DNA of 64,000 bases from Orientallactaga sibirica (lineage: Eukaryota; Chordata; Mammalia; Rodentia; Dipodidae): positions 9,944,001 to 10,008,000 of the forward strand of contig JAEOAD010000030.1 in the NCBI GenBank assembly GCA_036365145.1, given 5' to 3'. The notes under the pieces are model-generated. The model had not been told where the DNA came from, did not search any database, and saw nothing but the letters and a program-made list of their open reading frames with translations. Shown here one piece after another: positions 10,144 through 19,806 of this stretch. Position 1 is the stretch's first letter. Each line of letters starts with the position of its first letter. The position numbers and the translations under genes were made by a program.

Positions 10144-11608
10144 ATGGGCAAACTACAGCAAAAAAGTAATAGCATGAAAAACCACACACAAGTAAATCCA
10201 CCTAGACTATCCAGTCCTATAATGGATGTTTCAAATCAAACCATAGAAGAGACAATAGAATCAGAACCCCAAAATGAAGTGACTAGCTATGCAACCCGGG
10301 CCAAGCAAATAGCACAACTCACAGAAACTCAATAAAGAGCCAACAATTGTATGAATGTTATCCTTGCTAGATTGGACCTAATAGAAAAGAACCAGGAAGG
10401 GCTCCAAAGACAGTTAAATGAACTGAAGGAGAATGAAAAAAAAGAGGTCCTCAATAACCAGCTGGCTAAGTTCAATGAAGACATAAAGAAATGCAGGGAT
10501 GAACTCCAAGAAGCATAAAGAAAATCAGAAAATGACACAAAAAGGGAACTAGACAGAGGGATGGAAACTATACTAAAAAAAAAACTGTAGAAAATATGAA
10601 CCAAATTGAACAGGCCCAAAACTCTATAGAAGCCCTTAAGAACAGAGTAAGTCAGGTGGAAGATAGAAACTCAGAACTGAAAGACATAACAGAAGAAACA
10701 GTTTGTGAGTCCAAAAATTTCAACAAGTTCAAAAACTTCTGTGAACAGAACATGAGGGAAATGTGGGACATCCTTAAGCACCCAAACATCAGGATCATGG
10801 GTATACCAGAGGGGGAAGAAACACAGACCAAAGGAATGGAAAGCTTATTCAACAAAATAATTGAAGAAAACTTTCCCGCTCTCTCAAAAGAAAACTCCAT
10901 CCAATTACAAGAAGCTAGTAGAACTCCAAACAGACTGGACCAAAGGAGAAATTCTCCAAGACACATTATCTTTAAGACTCTAAACATCAAACACAAAGAG
11001 AAAATCCTAAAAGCAGCCAGGGAAAAACTACACATTACATATAAAGGGAACCCCATCAGAATTACCTCACACTTCTCGATGGAAACCCTAAAAGCCTGAA
11101 GGGCCTGGAATGGAACACTGCAAACTCTAAGAACCCATGGTTTCCAGCCCCAACTACTCTACCCAGCAAAAGTATCTCTCATAAGACACAGAGGCTCCCG
11201 AAACCGCATCACTGAAGCAGAACTAAAATGACCCCAATGTGGCTCAGGGAAACTTGCGGAAGAGGGGGCGGAAAGATTGTTAGAGTCATAGTTGGGGCAT
11301 TATGCACAGAGACTGGGGCCAACCCCCCAGAACTCTTAACTAACCTCACAATGCTTGACCCACATTCCCCATTGACAAGGGTCCCTTTGAAAGAGGGAGG
11401 ACAGGGAGGAGGACAATGGAACCTTTACTATGAATGTAAAATCAAAATAATATAAATAAAAATATATATTTTTAAAAAAGTATCTCTCATAATAGATGGT
11501 GAAAGAAAAACCTTCCATGATAAAAACTCATCTTTACAAGTATATGAACACAAAGCCAAACCTACAGAAAGTACTTCAAGGAATCCTCCACACAGAAGAA
11601 ACAAATAA
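10144..11608 (+). pseudogene. L1 ORF1 pseudogene, split by an L1 3'-end insertion
   Basis: It starts at ATG 10144 (MGKLQQKSN) and reads a long coiled-coil-like region. An RNA-recognition region follows (RIMGIPEGEE, about 10795-10825), then the C-terminal domain (ASRTPNRLDQ, KILKAAREK), and it ends at a stop near 11608. Stops interrupt it at about 10333 and 10516, and the frame shifts near 10590. The 291 bp insertion at 11185-11475 separates the last ~40 codons. ORF1p is the L1 RNA-packaging protein. The damage rules out a functional product. Length without the insertion fits ORF1 of rodent L1s (about 350-390 codons). Confidence 0.9.
11185..11475 (+). mobile_element. Nested 5'-truncated L1 3' end with 17 bp target-site duplication
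   Basis: These 291 bp match the last ~290 bp of the host element's own 3'UTR (16695-16990), with landmarks ctgaagcagaactaaaatga and ggaggacaatggaacc. The flanking direct repeat aaaagtatctctcataa occurs at 11168-11184 and 11476-11492. It is a severely 5'-truncated later insertion of the same or a close family. Confidence 0.93.
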
Positions 11609-11693
11609 CCAACTTCAAGAGCCCTCAAGAAATAGTCCACATTAACCAAAAAAAAAAAAAAAAATCCCCACAAAGACCACAACCCACCACAAT

Positions 11694-14600
11694 ATGGCAG
11701 GTATTAAATCAAACCTCAAAGTTATATCTCTGAATATTAATGGCCTTAATTCACCCATCAAAAGACATAAGCTAACAGGGGATCAGAAAACTGGACCCTG
11801 CAATCTGCTGTCTTCAAGAAACCCACCTCACCACTAAAGACAGACACCTCCTCTGGGTGAAAGGGTGGAAAATGATTTTCCAAGCAAACACAAACAAGAA
11901 AAAAGCAGGTGTAGCTATACTTATATCTGATAAAATAGACTTCAAACCAAAAGTAACCAAAAAAGAAAAAGAAGGCCACTTCTTAACTCATCAAAGGAAC
12001 AATCCAACAAGAGGATATCACAATCATCAATATTTATGCACCAAACACAGGTGCACCACAATTCATAAAGAAAAATCTACTTGGCAAGAAAACAGAACTA
12101 GACACCAATACCATCATAGTTGGGGACTTTAATACTCCATTATCAACAATTTATAGATCATCCAAGCAGAAAATTATGGGGAAGTAAGAGAGCTCAACAA
12201 CACCATAGAACAATTAGACCTAACAGACATATACAGAACATTCCACCCAAAATCTACAGATTACACATTTTTCTCATCAGCCCATGGAACCTTCTCTAAA
12301 ATAGATCATGTACTGGGCCACAAAGCCTGCCTACATATTTTCAAGAAAATTGATGTAATTTCCTGCATGATATCAGACCACAATGCAGTAATGCTAGAAA
12401 TCAACAACAAAAAGTACACCAGGAATCCCTCTACCTCCTGGAAATTGAACAACACACTTTTAAACAAGAAATGGCTTCTGGATGAAATAAAGAATGAAAT
12501 TGCAAAATTTCTAGAATTCAATGACAATGAGAACACATAATACCAAAACTTATGAAGGCAGTCCTTAGGGGAAAAATCATAGCACTAAATGCCTTCATAA
12601 CCAAAACAGAGATCACAAATCAATAACTTAACCATCCATCTAAAGGCATTGGAAAAGCTAGAAGAAGCCAACCCAAAAAGCTCCAGATGGAAAGAAATAA
12701 TTAAGATCAGAGCAGAAATTAATGAATTTGAACTAAGAGGACAATTAAGAAAATTGATGAAACAAAGAGCTGGTTCTTTGAAAAAATTAACAAGATTGAT
12801 ACACCCCTGGCCAATTTGATCAAGCGGAGAAAAGAAACACTTCAAATCAACAAAATTAGAAATGAAAAGGGAGAGATCACAACAGACATGTGTGAAATAG
12901 GTAGAGTTATTAGGACTTACTTCAAAAACCTCTATTCCATAAAAGAGGAGAATATGGAAGAAATGGATGAATTCCTAGACACATACCACCTACCAAAGCT
13001 AAGCCCAGAGCAGATTAATTTCCTAAACAGACCCATCACACTCTTCGAGATTGAAGAGGTAATAAAACACCTCCCCAAAAGGAAGAGTCCAGGACCAGAC
13101 GGTTTCTCAGCGGAATTCTACCAAACCTTCATGGAAGAACTGAAACCAATTCTTCTCAAACTGTGCCACACAATTGAAGAACAGGGAGAGATCCCCAACT
13201 CCTTTTATGAAGCTAGTATCACCCTAATTCCAAAACCGGCAGAGATGCCACAAGAAAGGAAAATTATAGGCTCATTTCTCTGATGAACATAGACGCAAAG
13301 ATCCTGAACAAAATTCTTGCAAACCAAATTCAACAGTACATCAAAAGCATTATCCACCTTGTTCAAGTAGGCTTCATCCATGGAACGCAGGGATGGTTCA
13401 ACATACGGAAATCTATCAATGTAATACACCACATAAACAAGCTGAAACACAAAAACCACATGATCATTTCGATAGATGCAGAGAAGGCCTTTGACAAAAT
13501 ACAACATCACTTCATGATCAAAACACTGGAGAGAATAGGCATAGATGGCCCATATCTCAACATAATAAAGGCTATATATAAAGCACCTAAAGCCCAAGTA
13601 ATTCTGAATGGGGAGAGACTGAAGGAATTCCCATTGAGGTCAGGAACAAGACGGGGTGCCCACTCTCACCTCTGCTCTTCAACATAGTGCTAGAAGTATT
13701 AGCTCAAACAATAGACAGGAGAAATAAATCAAAGGGATACAAATTGGAAAGGAAGAAGTTAAGTTAGCCCTATTTGCAGATGACATGATTCTATACATAA
13801 GTGACCCGAGAACTTCCATCTCAAAACTCTTAAAGGTGATTAGTGCCTTCTGCCAAGTAGCAGGATATAAAATCAATGCACAGAAATCAATAGCCTTTCT
13901 GTATGCAAAGGACAAAGAGACAGAAAAAGAAATAACTAACATCATCCCATTTTCAATTGCAACAAAGAAAATAAAATACCTTGGAATAACATTGAATAAG
14001 GAAGTGAAAGACCTATACAATGAAAACATAAAAACTCTCAAAAAAGAAATTGAGGAGGTCCTACAAAAATGGAAAGACCTCCCATGTTCCTGGATTGGTA
14101 GAATTAACATTGTGAAAATGGCAATCTTACCAAAAACACTATATAGATTCAATGTAATGCCGATAAAAATCCCAACTTGCTTCTTCAATGAGATAGAAAA
14201 AACTATCTCAAAATTTATATGGAAAGGCAGAAGGCCTTGGATATCCAAGCTCATCCTCAGCAAAAGAAATACCTCTGGAGGCATCACCATACCTGATCTG
14301 AAGCTATACTACAAAGCCATTGTAATAAAAACAACATGATACTGGCATAAAAACAGGAATATAGACCAATGGAATAGAATTGAAGACCCAGATTTCAGGT
14401 CAAATAACTACAGCTACTTGATATTTGACAAAGGCCCTTCCAACACAGAATGGAGAAAAGACAGCATCTTCAACAAATGGTGCTGGACAAACTGGAAAAC
14501 CATATGTAGGAAAATGAAACTCGACCTACACATCTCTCCATGCACAAAAATTAAGTCCAAATGGATCAAAGACCTTAATATAAAACCAGAAACACTGCAT

Positions 14601-15442
14601 CTACTGGAAGAAAAAATAGGAGGAACTTTCTGTGACATAGGAGTGGGAAAAGATTTCCTGAACAAAACCGCAGCAGCTCAGGAAATTAAACAATCACTCA
14701 ACCATTGGGATCTCATGAAGCTGAACAGCTTTTTCACTGACAAACATACTGTAACCAAAGCCAGCAGATTACCCACAGAATGGGAGAATATTTTCACCAG
14801 CTATACAACTGACAGAGGCCTGATTTCTAGAATCTACAAAGAACTCCAAAACATTAACAATAAACCACCAAACAACCCACTCACAAAGTGGGGCAGAGAA
14901 CTGCACAGGCAGTTCTAAGAGGAAGAAATACAAATAGCAAACGCACATTTAAGAAAATGTTCAACATCCCTAATCATCATGGAAATGCAAATTAAAACAA
15001 CAATGAGATTCCACCTTACCCCAGTAAGGATGGCTAACATTAAAAAAAAAAAAAAAAAATGAAAAACAAATGCTCGCGAGGTTGCGGAGAAATAGGAACA
15101 AGTTTTCACTGCTGGTGGGAATGTAAAATGGTTCCACCATTATGGACAGCTATATGGAGACTCCTGAAAAGGATGACCATAGACCTACCAATGGATCCAG
15201 TTATTCCCTTATTGGGCATTTACCCTAAAGGCTCCAAACCTCAGACCAGAGACATTTGCTCAACCATGTTTATAGCTGCTCAATTCATAATAGCACAAAG
15301 CTGGAATCAACTCAGGTGTCCATCACTAGATGAATGGATAACAAAGATGTGGCATATCTACACTATGGAATTGTATGTAGCAGTAAAGAAAGATGAAGTA
15401 AGGAAATTTGAAAAAAAAAATGGTCAAACATGGAACAGATAA
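11694..15442 (+). pseudogene. L1 ORF2 (endonuclease-reverse transcriptase) pseudogene
   Basis: It starts at ATG 11694. The endonuclease start reads VISLNINGLNSP. The reverse transcriptase region spans about 12800-13950, with conserved stretches [12 protein letters not shown] (about 13090-13125) and the catalytic FADD at 13772-13783. The C-terminal region, including the cysteine-bearing part (CSRGCGE..., about 15070), runs to a stop at 15440-15442. ORF2p nicks target DNA and reverse-transcribes L1 RNA. Many frameshifts, for example near 12000-12800, 13283, 13690, 14340 and 14930, leave only separate blocks open. The size of 3.75 kb agrees with an intact-length mammalian ORF2. Confidence 0.93.
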
Positions 15443-16994
15443 TCCTCAGTGAGCTCACCCAAGAACAAAAAGATAATCGTCGCATGGTCTCGTTTATCTG
15501 TTGCTCCTAACATGAATCTACGTGACATGCAGCCAAACCTAACAAACACTCTGAGGACCAGACAAGAGGGAGGGTGGGATGGGGGGAAGGTAAGGGTGCG
15601 AGAGAACGAGAGGGTGGGGGGAAGGACAAGGGGTGGGGATACAATTGGGACCCAAAAGGAAAAGATACTATAAAACCCTTTACTCTGAACAACAGGCTAA
15701 AACATTGATCCTTCAGCAGGCCCGCAGAGGGAACACCCAAACCACAGGAATCTGGAGAGAGCATCATGAAAGCTAACCCTAATCTTGTCCTGCTTCTCTC
15801 TCTCTCTCTCTCTCTCCCTCTCACTCTCTCTTCCTACCTCTCCTCTCTATAGTCACTTCCTCTATAATATTATCTATCTTTTTCTTCCCTCACCTTTCTA
15901 GGTGCAGACTTAAAACTCCCAGTGCCAGCACGGGGTTAAACTCCACAATGAGTTCTTGATCCGAGACATCTACAAGGTTCCCCCCCTCAAAAAAAAAGAC
16001 AGACTTCTGTCAGAGTTCTTGGTGACCCACCAAAGGTTAATGGTAAGACCCTACTGTTGAAGACAGCATACATGTGTGAGACCAAACACAGAGCTGGCCA
16101 GAATCTGGAAGAGGGTCAGTCCCCAGACAGTTAGCTAGTCTAGTACCAGAGGGTGCTACACGAGCAACTGGGGGAAAATGTCTGACATTGGTCCAAACAA
16201 CTTGCAGTCTAAGATACCCAGCAGGAAACAACTTGATGTAATGCTCATACAAGTGCAGCAGTGGCAAATAGCCATGGTGGGTAACCAACTGCTCTTGATT
16301 TGGCTAACAGATCCACTCAGTGGAATGGAACTCATTGCTGGAACTGGGAAATAAGTCAAAACCAGGTACAAAAAATGAGCTCAGTCTCCAAGAGCAAGAT
16401 ACCACCAAATGTGGGCTAGAAGAGAGCCAACGCATATAAAATTCCCTCCAGAACATATATGGTCATCCCTTCTATCTAGTACTAACTTCTCTCTCCATTG
16501 GACAATTTGCTTATCTTTTTTCAGGTGGACAACGAACCTGAAGGGAGGATCAGCTAACCACACCTCACCAGGACCCCAGCTGAAACCATAGAACAATGCA
16601 GGGGAAGGGCAAGAATACAGCGTTCATGACAATCACGACACCAGAAAAAGGCTGAAGGAGATAAACACAGAGAACATCCAACTCCAACTAAGCCAGATAT
16701 CTAGAGACACAGAGGCTCCCAAAACCTCATCACTGAAACAGAACTAAAATGACCCCAATGTGGCTCAGGGAAACTCGCGGAAGAGGGGGTGGAAAGATTG
16801 TTAGAGTCATAAGTTGGGGCATTATGCACAGAGACTGGGGCCTACCCCCCAGAACTCTTGACTAACCTCATAATGCACGACCCACAGTCCCCATTGATGA
16901 GGGTCCCTTTGAAAGTGGGAGGACAGGGAGGAGGACAATGGAACCAATACTATGAATGTAAAATCAGAATAATATAAATTATATATATATGTGA
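15443..16994 (+). other. L1 3'UTR
   Basis: This is about 1.5 kb between the ORF2 stop and the A-rich tail. It holds a G-rich polypurine tract (15560-15640), a (CT)n run at 15795-15815, and a long block homologous to minus-strand pieces at 2131-2900 and 31625-33000. The terminal ~290 bp also occur alone at 11185-11475. The A-rich tail is 16995-17031. Confidence 0.85.
15568..15586 (+). other. G-quadruplex-prone tract in L1 3'UTR
   Basis: The bases GGGAGGGTGGGATGGGGGG give four G-runs of three or more with loops of 1, 1 and 2 bases. G-rich polypurine tracts are a known conserved property of mammalian L1 3'UTRs. Folding is predicted from pattern only. Confidence 0.8.
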
Positions 16995-17031
16995 AAGGAA
17001 TTGAAAGCAAACTTAGCAAAAAGAAAAAAAA

Positions 17032-17045
17032 GAAAAATGCATGGA
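17032..17045. repeat. Target-site duplication (right) of full-length L1
   Basis: This exact copy of the 14 bases at 9322-9335 directly follows the A-rich tail. Confidence 0.9.
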
Positions 17046-17612
17046 ATGGTCATGAATTGCACACGGTTCCAGGTGCCACTGCTGAGATGCAGCATGAGGC
17101 AGGGCATGATTCCCATATAGGCTACAAGAGCCTTTGGCAGATGGACTATGGTTTGCATGGAGACCTGAAGATGTTTTGGATATACTAGGACTGGGCAAGG
17201 GCTACCATGGAGTGCACTGTTGGCCTAGGATGGAAGTTTTCCCTGGGTACTCTGCCCAGCTGGAGGGATGGAACTGGAAAACCTGGAGACTGTTAGTCTC
17301 TGGTTGTATTGAACTTGAACTGCAGAGGTTTGATGATTGCTGATAGTGGTTGAGTTTGCATTGTTCTAGCCTCACCTTGCTCTGCCTTATACCAGTTGAA
17401 AATGTTTACTCTGTGCCTCTATATGTTGAAAGTATATAACTTGTTTGATTTTACAGGACTCACAGCTAAGTGACAATCTTAAATCTCAGATGAGACTTGG
17501 GACTTTGGAACTATCTCAAGTTGGTAAAGACTGTGGGGGCCTTTGAAATTAGACTAAATACAATTTACAATGTGTGATGGTTATGAATCTATTGGAGGTC
17601 AGGGGCAGAATG
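17046..17612 (+). mobile_element. MaLR-like internal region, second half
   Basis: It resumes the internal sequence interrupted at 9335. It parallels 48800-49373 of the complete element, ending in a ggttatgaatctattggagg-like block and ...gaatgt. In the complete copy the 3' LTR begins at this point. Here the sequence switches to L1 5'UTR, so the 3' LTR is lost. Confidence 0.75.
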
Positions 17613-18399
17613 TTGGCCTGGGTCCTTGCTGGGGGGCGGGACTGGGGAGTTGGACAGCGGTAGTGCCTGGGGCTCAGAAAGGCTAGGTCAGGACACTGGC
17701 CTGCTAGCCTGGGTCCCTGCTCAGGGCTGGGACCAAGGAGTAGAACCGGTGGACAGGCATGGGGCTCAGAAAGGCTAGGGCAGGGACACTGGCCTGCCGG
17801 CCTGGGTCCCTGCTTGGGTCAGGACCAGGGAGTAGAGGTCATGCACAGGGCTCAGAAAGGCTAGGGTGGGGACTCTGTCCTGGTGGCCTGAGTCCCTGCT
17901 TGGGGGCAGGACTGGGAAATAGGACTGGAGATCACGCACAGGGCTCAGAAAGGCTAGGGCAGGGACACTGGCCTGCTGGCCTGGGTCCCTGCTCAGGAGT
18001 GGGACTGGGGAGTGGGACTCATGGTCCCACGTGGAGTTCAGAAAGGCTAGAGGGGGACTGAGCCATGATCACACCAGTTGAGGTCTGCACAATGGCAGGA
18101 AAACCTGGGGCGGAGGTCCTAGCCTGCTAGTTTGGGTCCACTTGGCCTGAAATTAGTGCAGGTGGGACTTCTGTTGGGACCCATAGCTAAGATGGCTGCT
18201 TGAGGGAATTGGGGAACTGGTGGGCTACCCTAGAGCTTAGGAATCAGTGGACTCCCTATTTTGCTCCTCCACACCCTCCTACTGGAAGGCTACTAGAATC
18301 AGCAACCCCTAAAAAAACCCTTGAACCTTAAGGGTTTTGCCTTTCCTTCCCTGTGATGTGAGGCGAGATTAGGCAGACATCAATCTGCCTGGAAGTCCC
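17613..18399 (-). mobile_element. L1 5' end (5'UTR only, minus strand)
   Basis: Read on the minus strand it starts gggacttccaggcagattga and continues with the ctaatctcgcctcac block shared with the L1 starts at 9336 and 8228. It contains a ~90 bp tandem array. No ORF1 follows. The fragment stops at 17613 where the LTR-element sequence begins. Confidence 0.8.
17640..18060 (-). repeat. ~90 bp tandem array in L1 5'UTR (5 units)
   Basis: The landmark g(c/t)tcagaaaggctag recurs at 17672, 17764, 17850, 17943 and 18036, giving spacings of 92, 86, 93 and 93 bp. Units share ctggcctgctggcctgggtc and the gactggggagt block. The sequence is not the same as the 89 bp unit at 7687. Confidence 0.88.
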
Positions 18400-18573
18400 A
18401 AAACATTCTTTTACAATCCCCAAGACACACACAAAACAAACCTGTTTGTAGGGAAAAATGGTTTTGTACATGGGATGAAACAATATAAATTCAAAACTTA
18501 CAGATAAGGGTTAGCTCTATCACTAATCCCTTTAAAATGTTTTTTATGAATATCCAGGCAAAACCAACAGGAC

Positions 18574-18970
18574 AGGACTGGGAAAATGGCTTAGCCATTA
18601 AGGCATTTGCCTGCAAAGCCTAAGGACCCCAGTTTGATTCCCTAGGACCCATGTAAGCCAGATGCACAAAGGGCACATGCGTCTGGATTTCATTTGCAGT
18701 GGCTGGAGGCCCTAGCAGGCCCATTCTCTGTTTCTCTCTGCCTCTTCCTCTCTCAAAATAAAATAAAATAAAATAAAATAAAATAAAATAAAATAAAATA
18801 AAATAAAATAAAATAAAATAAAATAAAATAAAATAAAATAAAATAAAATTAAAAAATAAAATAAAAAAATAATAAATAATAAAATAATAAAATAAAATAT
18901 AAAATATAAATATAAATATAAAATAAAATAAAATAAAATAAAATAAAATAAAATAAAATAAAATAAAATA
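18574..18970 (+). repeat. DIP-like tRNA-derived SINE with very long (AAAAT)n tail
   Basis: The head has a tRNA-like form (atggcttagccattaaggc ... gtttgattcc, resembling A and B boxes). The body ends in a CT-rich stretch, and the tail is expanded to about 214 bp of AAAAT repeats with some decay (18757-18970). It is flanked by the direct repeat aaaaccaacaggac at 18560-18573 and 18971-18984, so the whole unit including the tail is one insertion. Confidence 0.9.
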
Positions 18971-18984
18971 AAAACCAACAGGAC

Positions 18985-19177
18985 ATCTCTCTTGAAATGT
19001 TATCTATATGGATTCCAAGTGGTCCACAGGACTGTATACTGTCTTGGAATGTCCTCAGAAGGCTCTGTCATTGAACAGATTACAGAGTATAAACCCCAGA
19101 ATCATTTCTTTCAAATGGAAGAGGGAAAGACTGAGACAGAGAGAACTATTTGAGTTTTGTCTTCTTTCCTTGTGACT
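18985..19177. other. Unassigned sequence
   Basis: I recognise no repeat or gene between the SINE and the U6 copy. Confidence 0.4.
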
Positions 19178-19284
19178 AAAAATATGAAATGCTTCACGAA
19201 TTTGCATGTCAGCCTTGTGCAGGGGCCATGCTAATCTTCTCTGTATCATTCCAAGTTTAGTATATGTGCTGCCAAAGCAAGCAC
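19178..19284 (-). pseudogene. RNU6 (pseudogene): U6 spliceosomal snRNA pseudogene
   Basis: On the minus strand this matches the full 107 nt U6 snRNA, from gtgcttgctttggcagcac at 19284 through the ACAGAGA-type box (acagagaagattagcatgg) to the 3' end near 19178. U6 forms the catalytic core of the spliceosome. The core is nearly unchanged. Differences are mostly C-to-T or G-to-A, for instance the opening gtgctTgctttggc where functional U6 has gtgctcgcttcggc, and the change before the terminal U-stretch. No upstream PSE or TATA arrangement is evident, and mammalian genomes hold very many U6 pseudogenes. A functional copy is therefore unlikely. Confidence 0.93.
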
Positions 19285-19647
19285 TGATGTTGAATTTTTA
19301 GGCTGCAGCAAACACTACTGGAGAAGATGAATGTTTCAGCATGAGTTGCTAAATCAAATTTTATACACATGTTTAAGACTTTTAAAATATATTATTAAGT
19401 TACCATCCATAATCAGTTGTATCCACGTATACCCTGGTCAACAGTTAATATTTTTAAAACATCCAGGATCACTTTCATTTTGTTACTTTTGCAATTATAT
19501 CCATTCCCATACCATTTTCATTGAGGTTGAGCTCTGTTATGCAATCTGAAAAAATTACTTTGCCTGTTGATTGAGTCTTTACCAGTTAAAGTATCATATC
19601 TTCTAATTAAAATTTAATATAACAGCATTATTATAAAAGATTTCTTA
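19285..19647. other. Unassigned AT-rich sequence
   Basis: No recognisable gene or repeat family is visible. The last bases (19637-19647) are the left target-site duplication of the following B1. Confidence 0.4.
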
Positions 19648-19796
19648 GCCAGGCATGGTGGTGCATGCCTTTAATCCTAGCAGTTGAGAGTCAGAGGTAG
19701 GAGGATCGCTGTGCGTTTGAGGCCACCCTGAGACTACATAGTGAATTCCAGGTCAGCCTGAGCTAGAGTGATACCCTACCTCTGGAATAAAAAAAA
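19648..19796 (+). repeat. B1-type SINE (7SL-derived)
   Basis: It begins gccaggcatggtggtgcatgcc, includes gaggccaccctgagactaca and gtcagcctgagctagagtg, and ends in an A-run. It is flanked by aaagattYctta at about 19637 and 19795, an insertion duplication with one mismatch. Confidence 0.9.
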
Positions 19797-19806
19797 AGAT
19801 TCCTTA

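Larger units (their letters stand above)
9336..17031 (+). mobile_element. Full-length L1 retrotransposon, inactivated
   Basis: The element runs from a 5' start reading agacttccggtcaagatggc, through 5'UTR, ORF1, ORF2 and a long 3'UTR, to an A-rich tail. It is bounded by a perfect 14 bp target-site duplication and inserted into the middle of a MaLR-like element. Its length of 7.7 kb includes a 291 bp nested insertion. Both ORFs carry frameshifts and stops, so it cannot be autonomous now. It is the best reference in the window for interpreting the other L1 pieces, most of which are minus strand. Confidence 0.93.

Noticed and set aside
18712..18978. 88-codon minus-strand frame rich in F, I, L and Y
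   Set aside because: Translation of the (AAAAT)n SINE tail.
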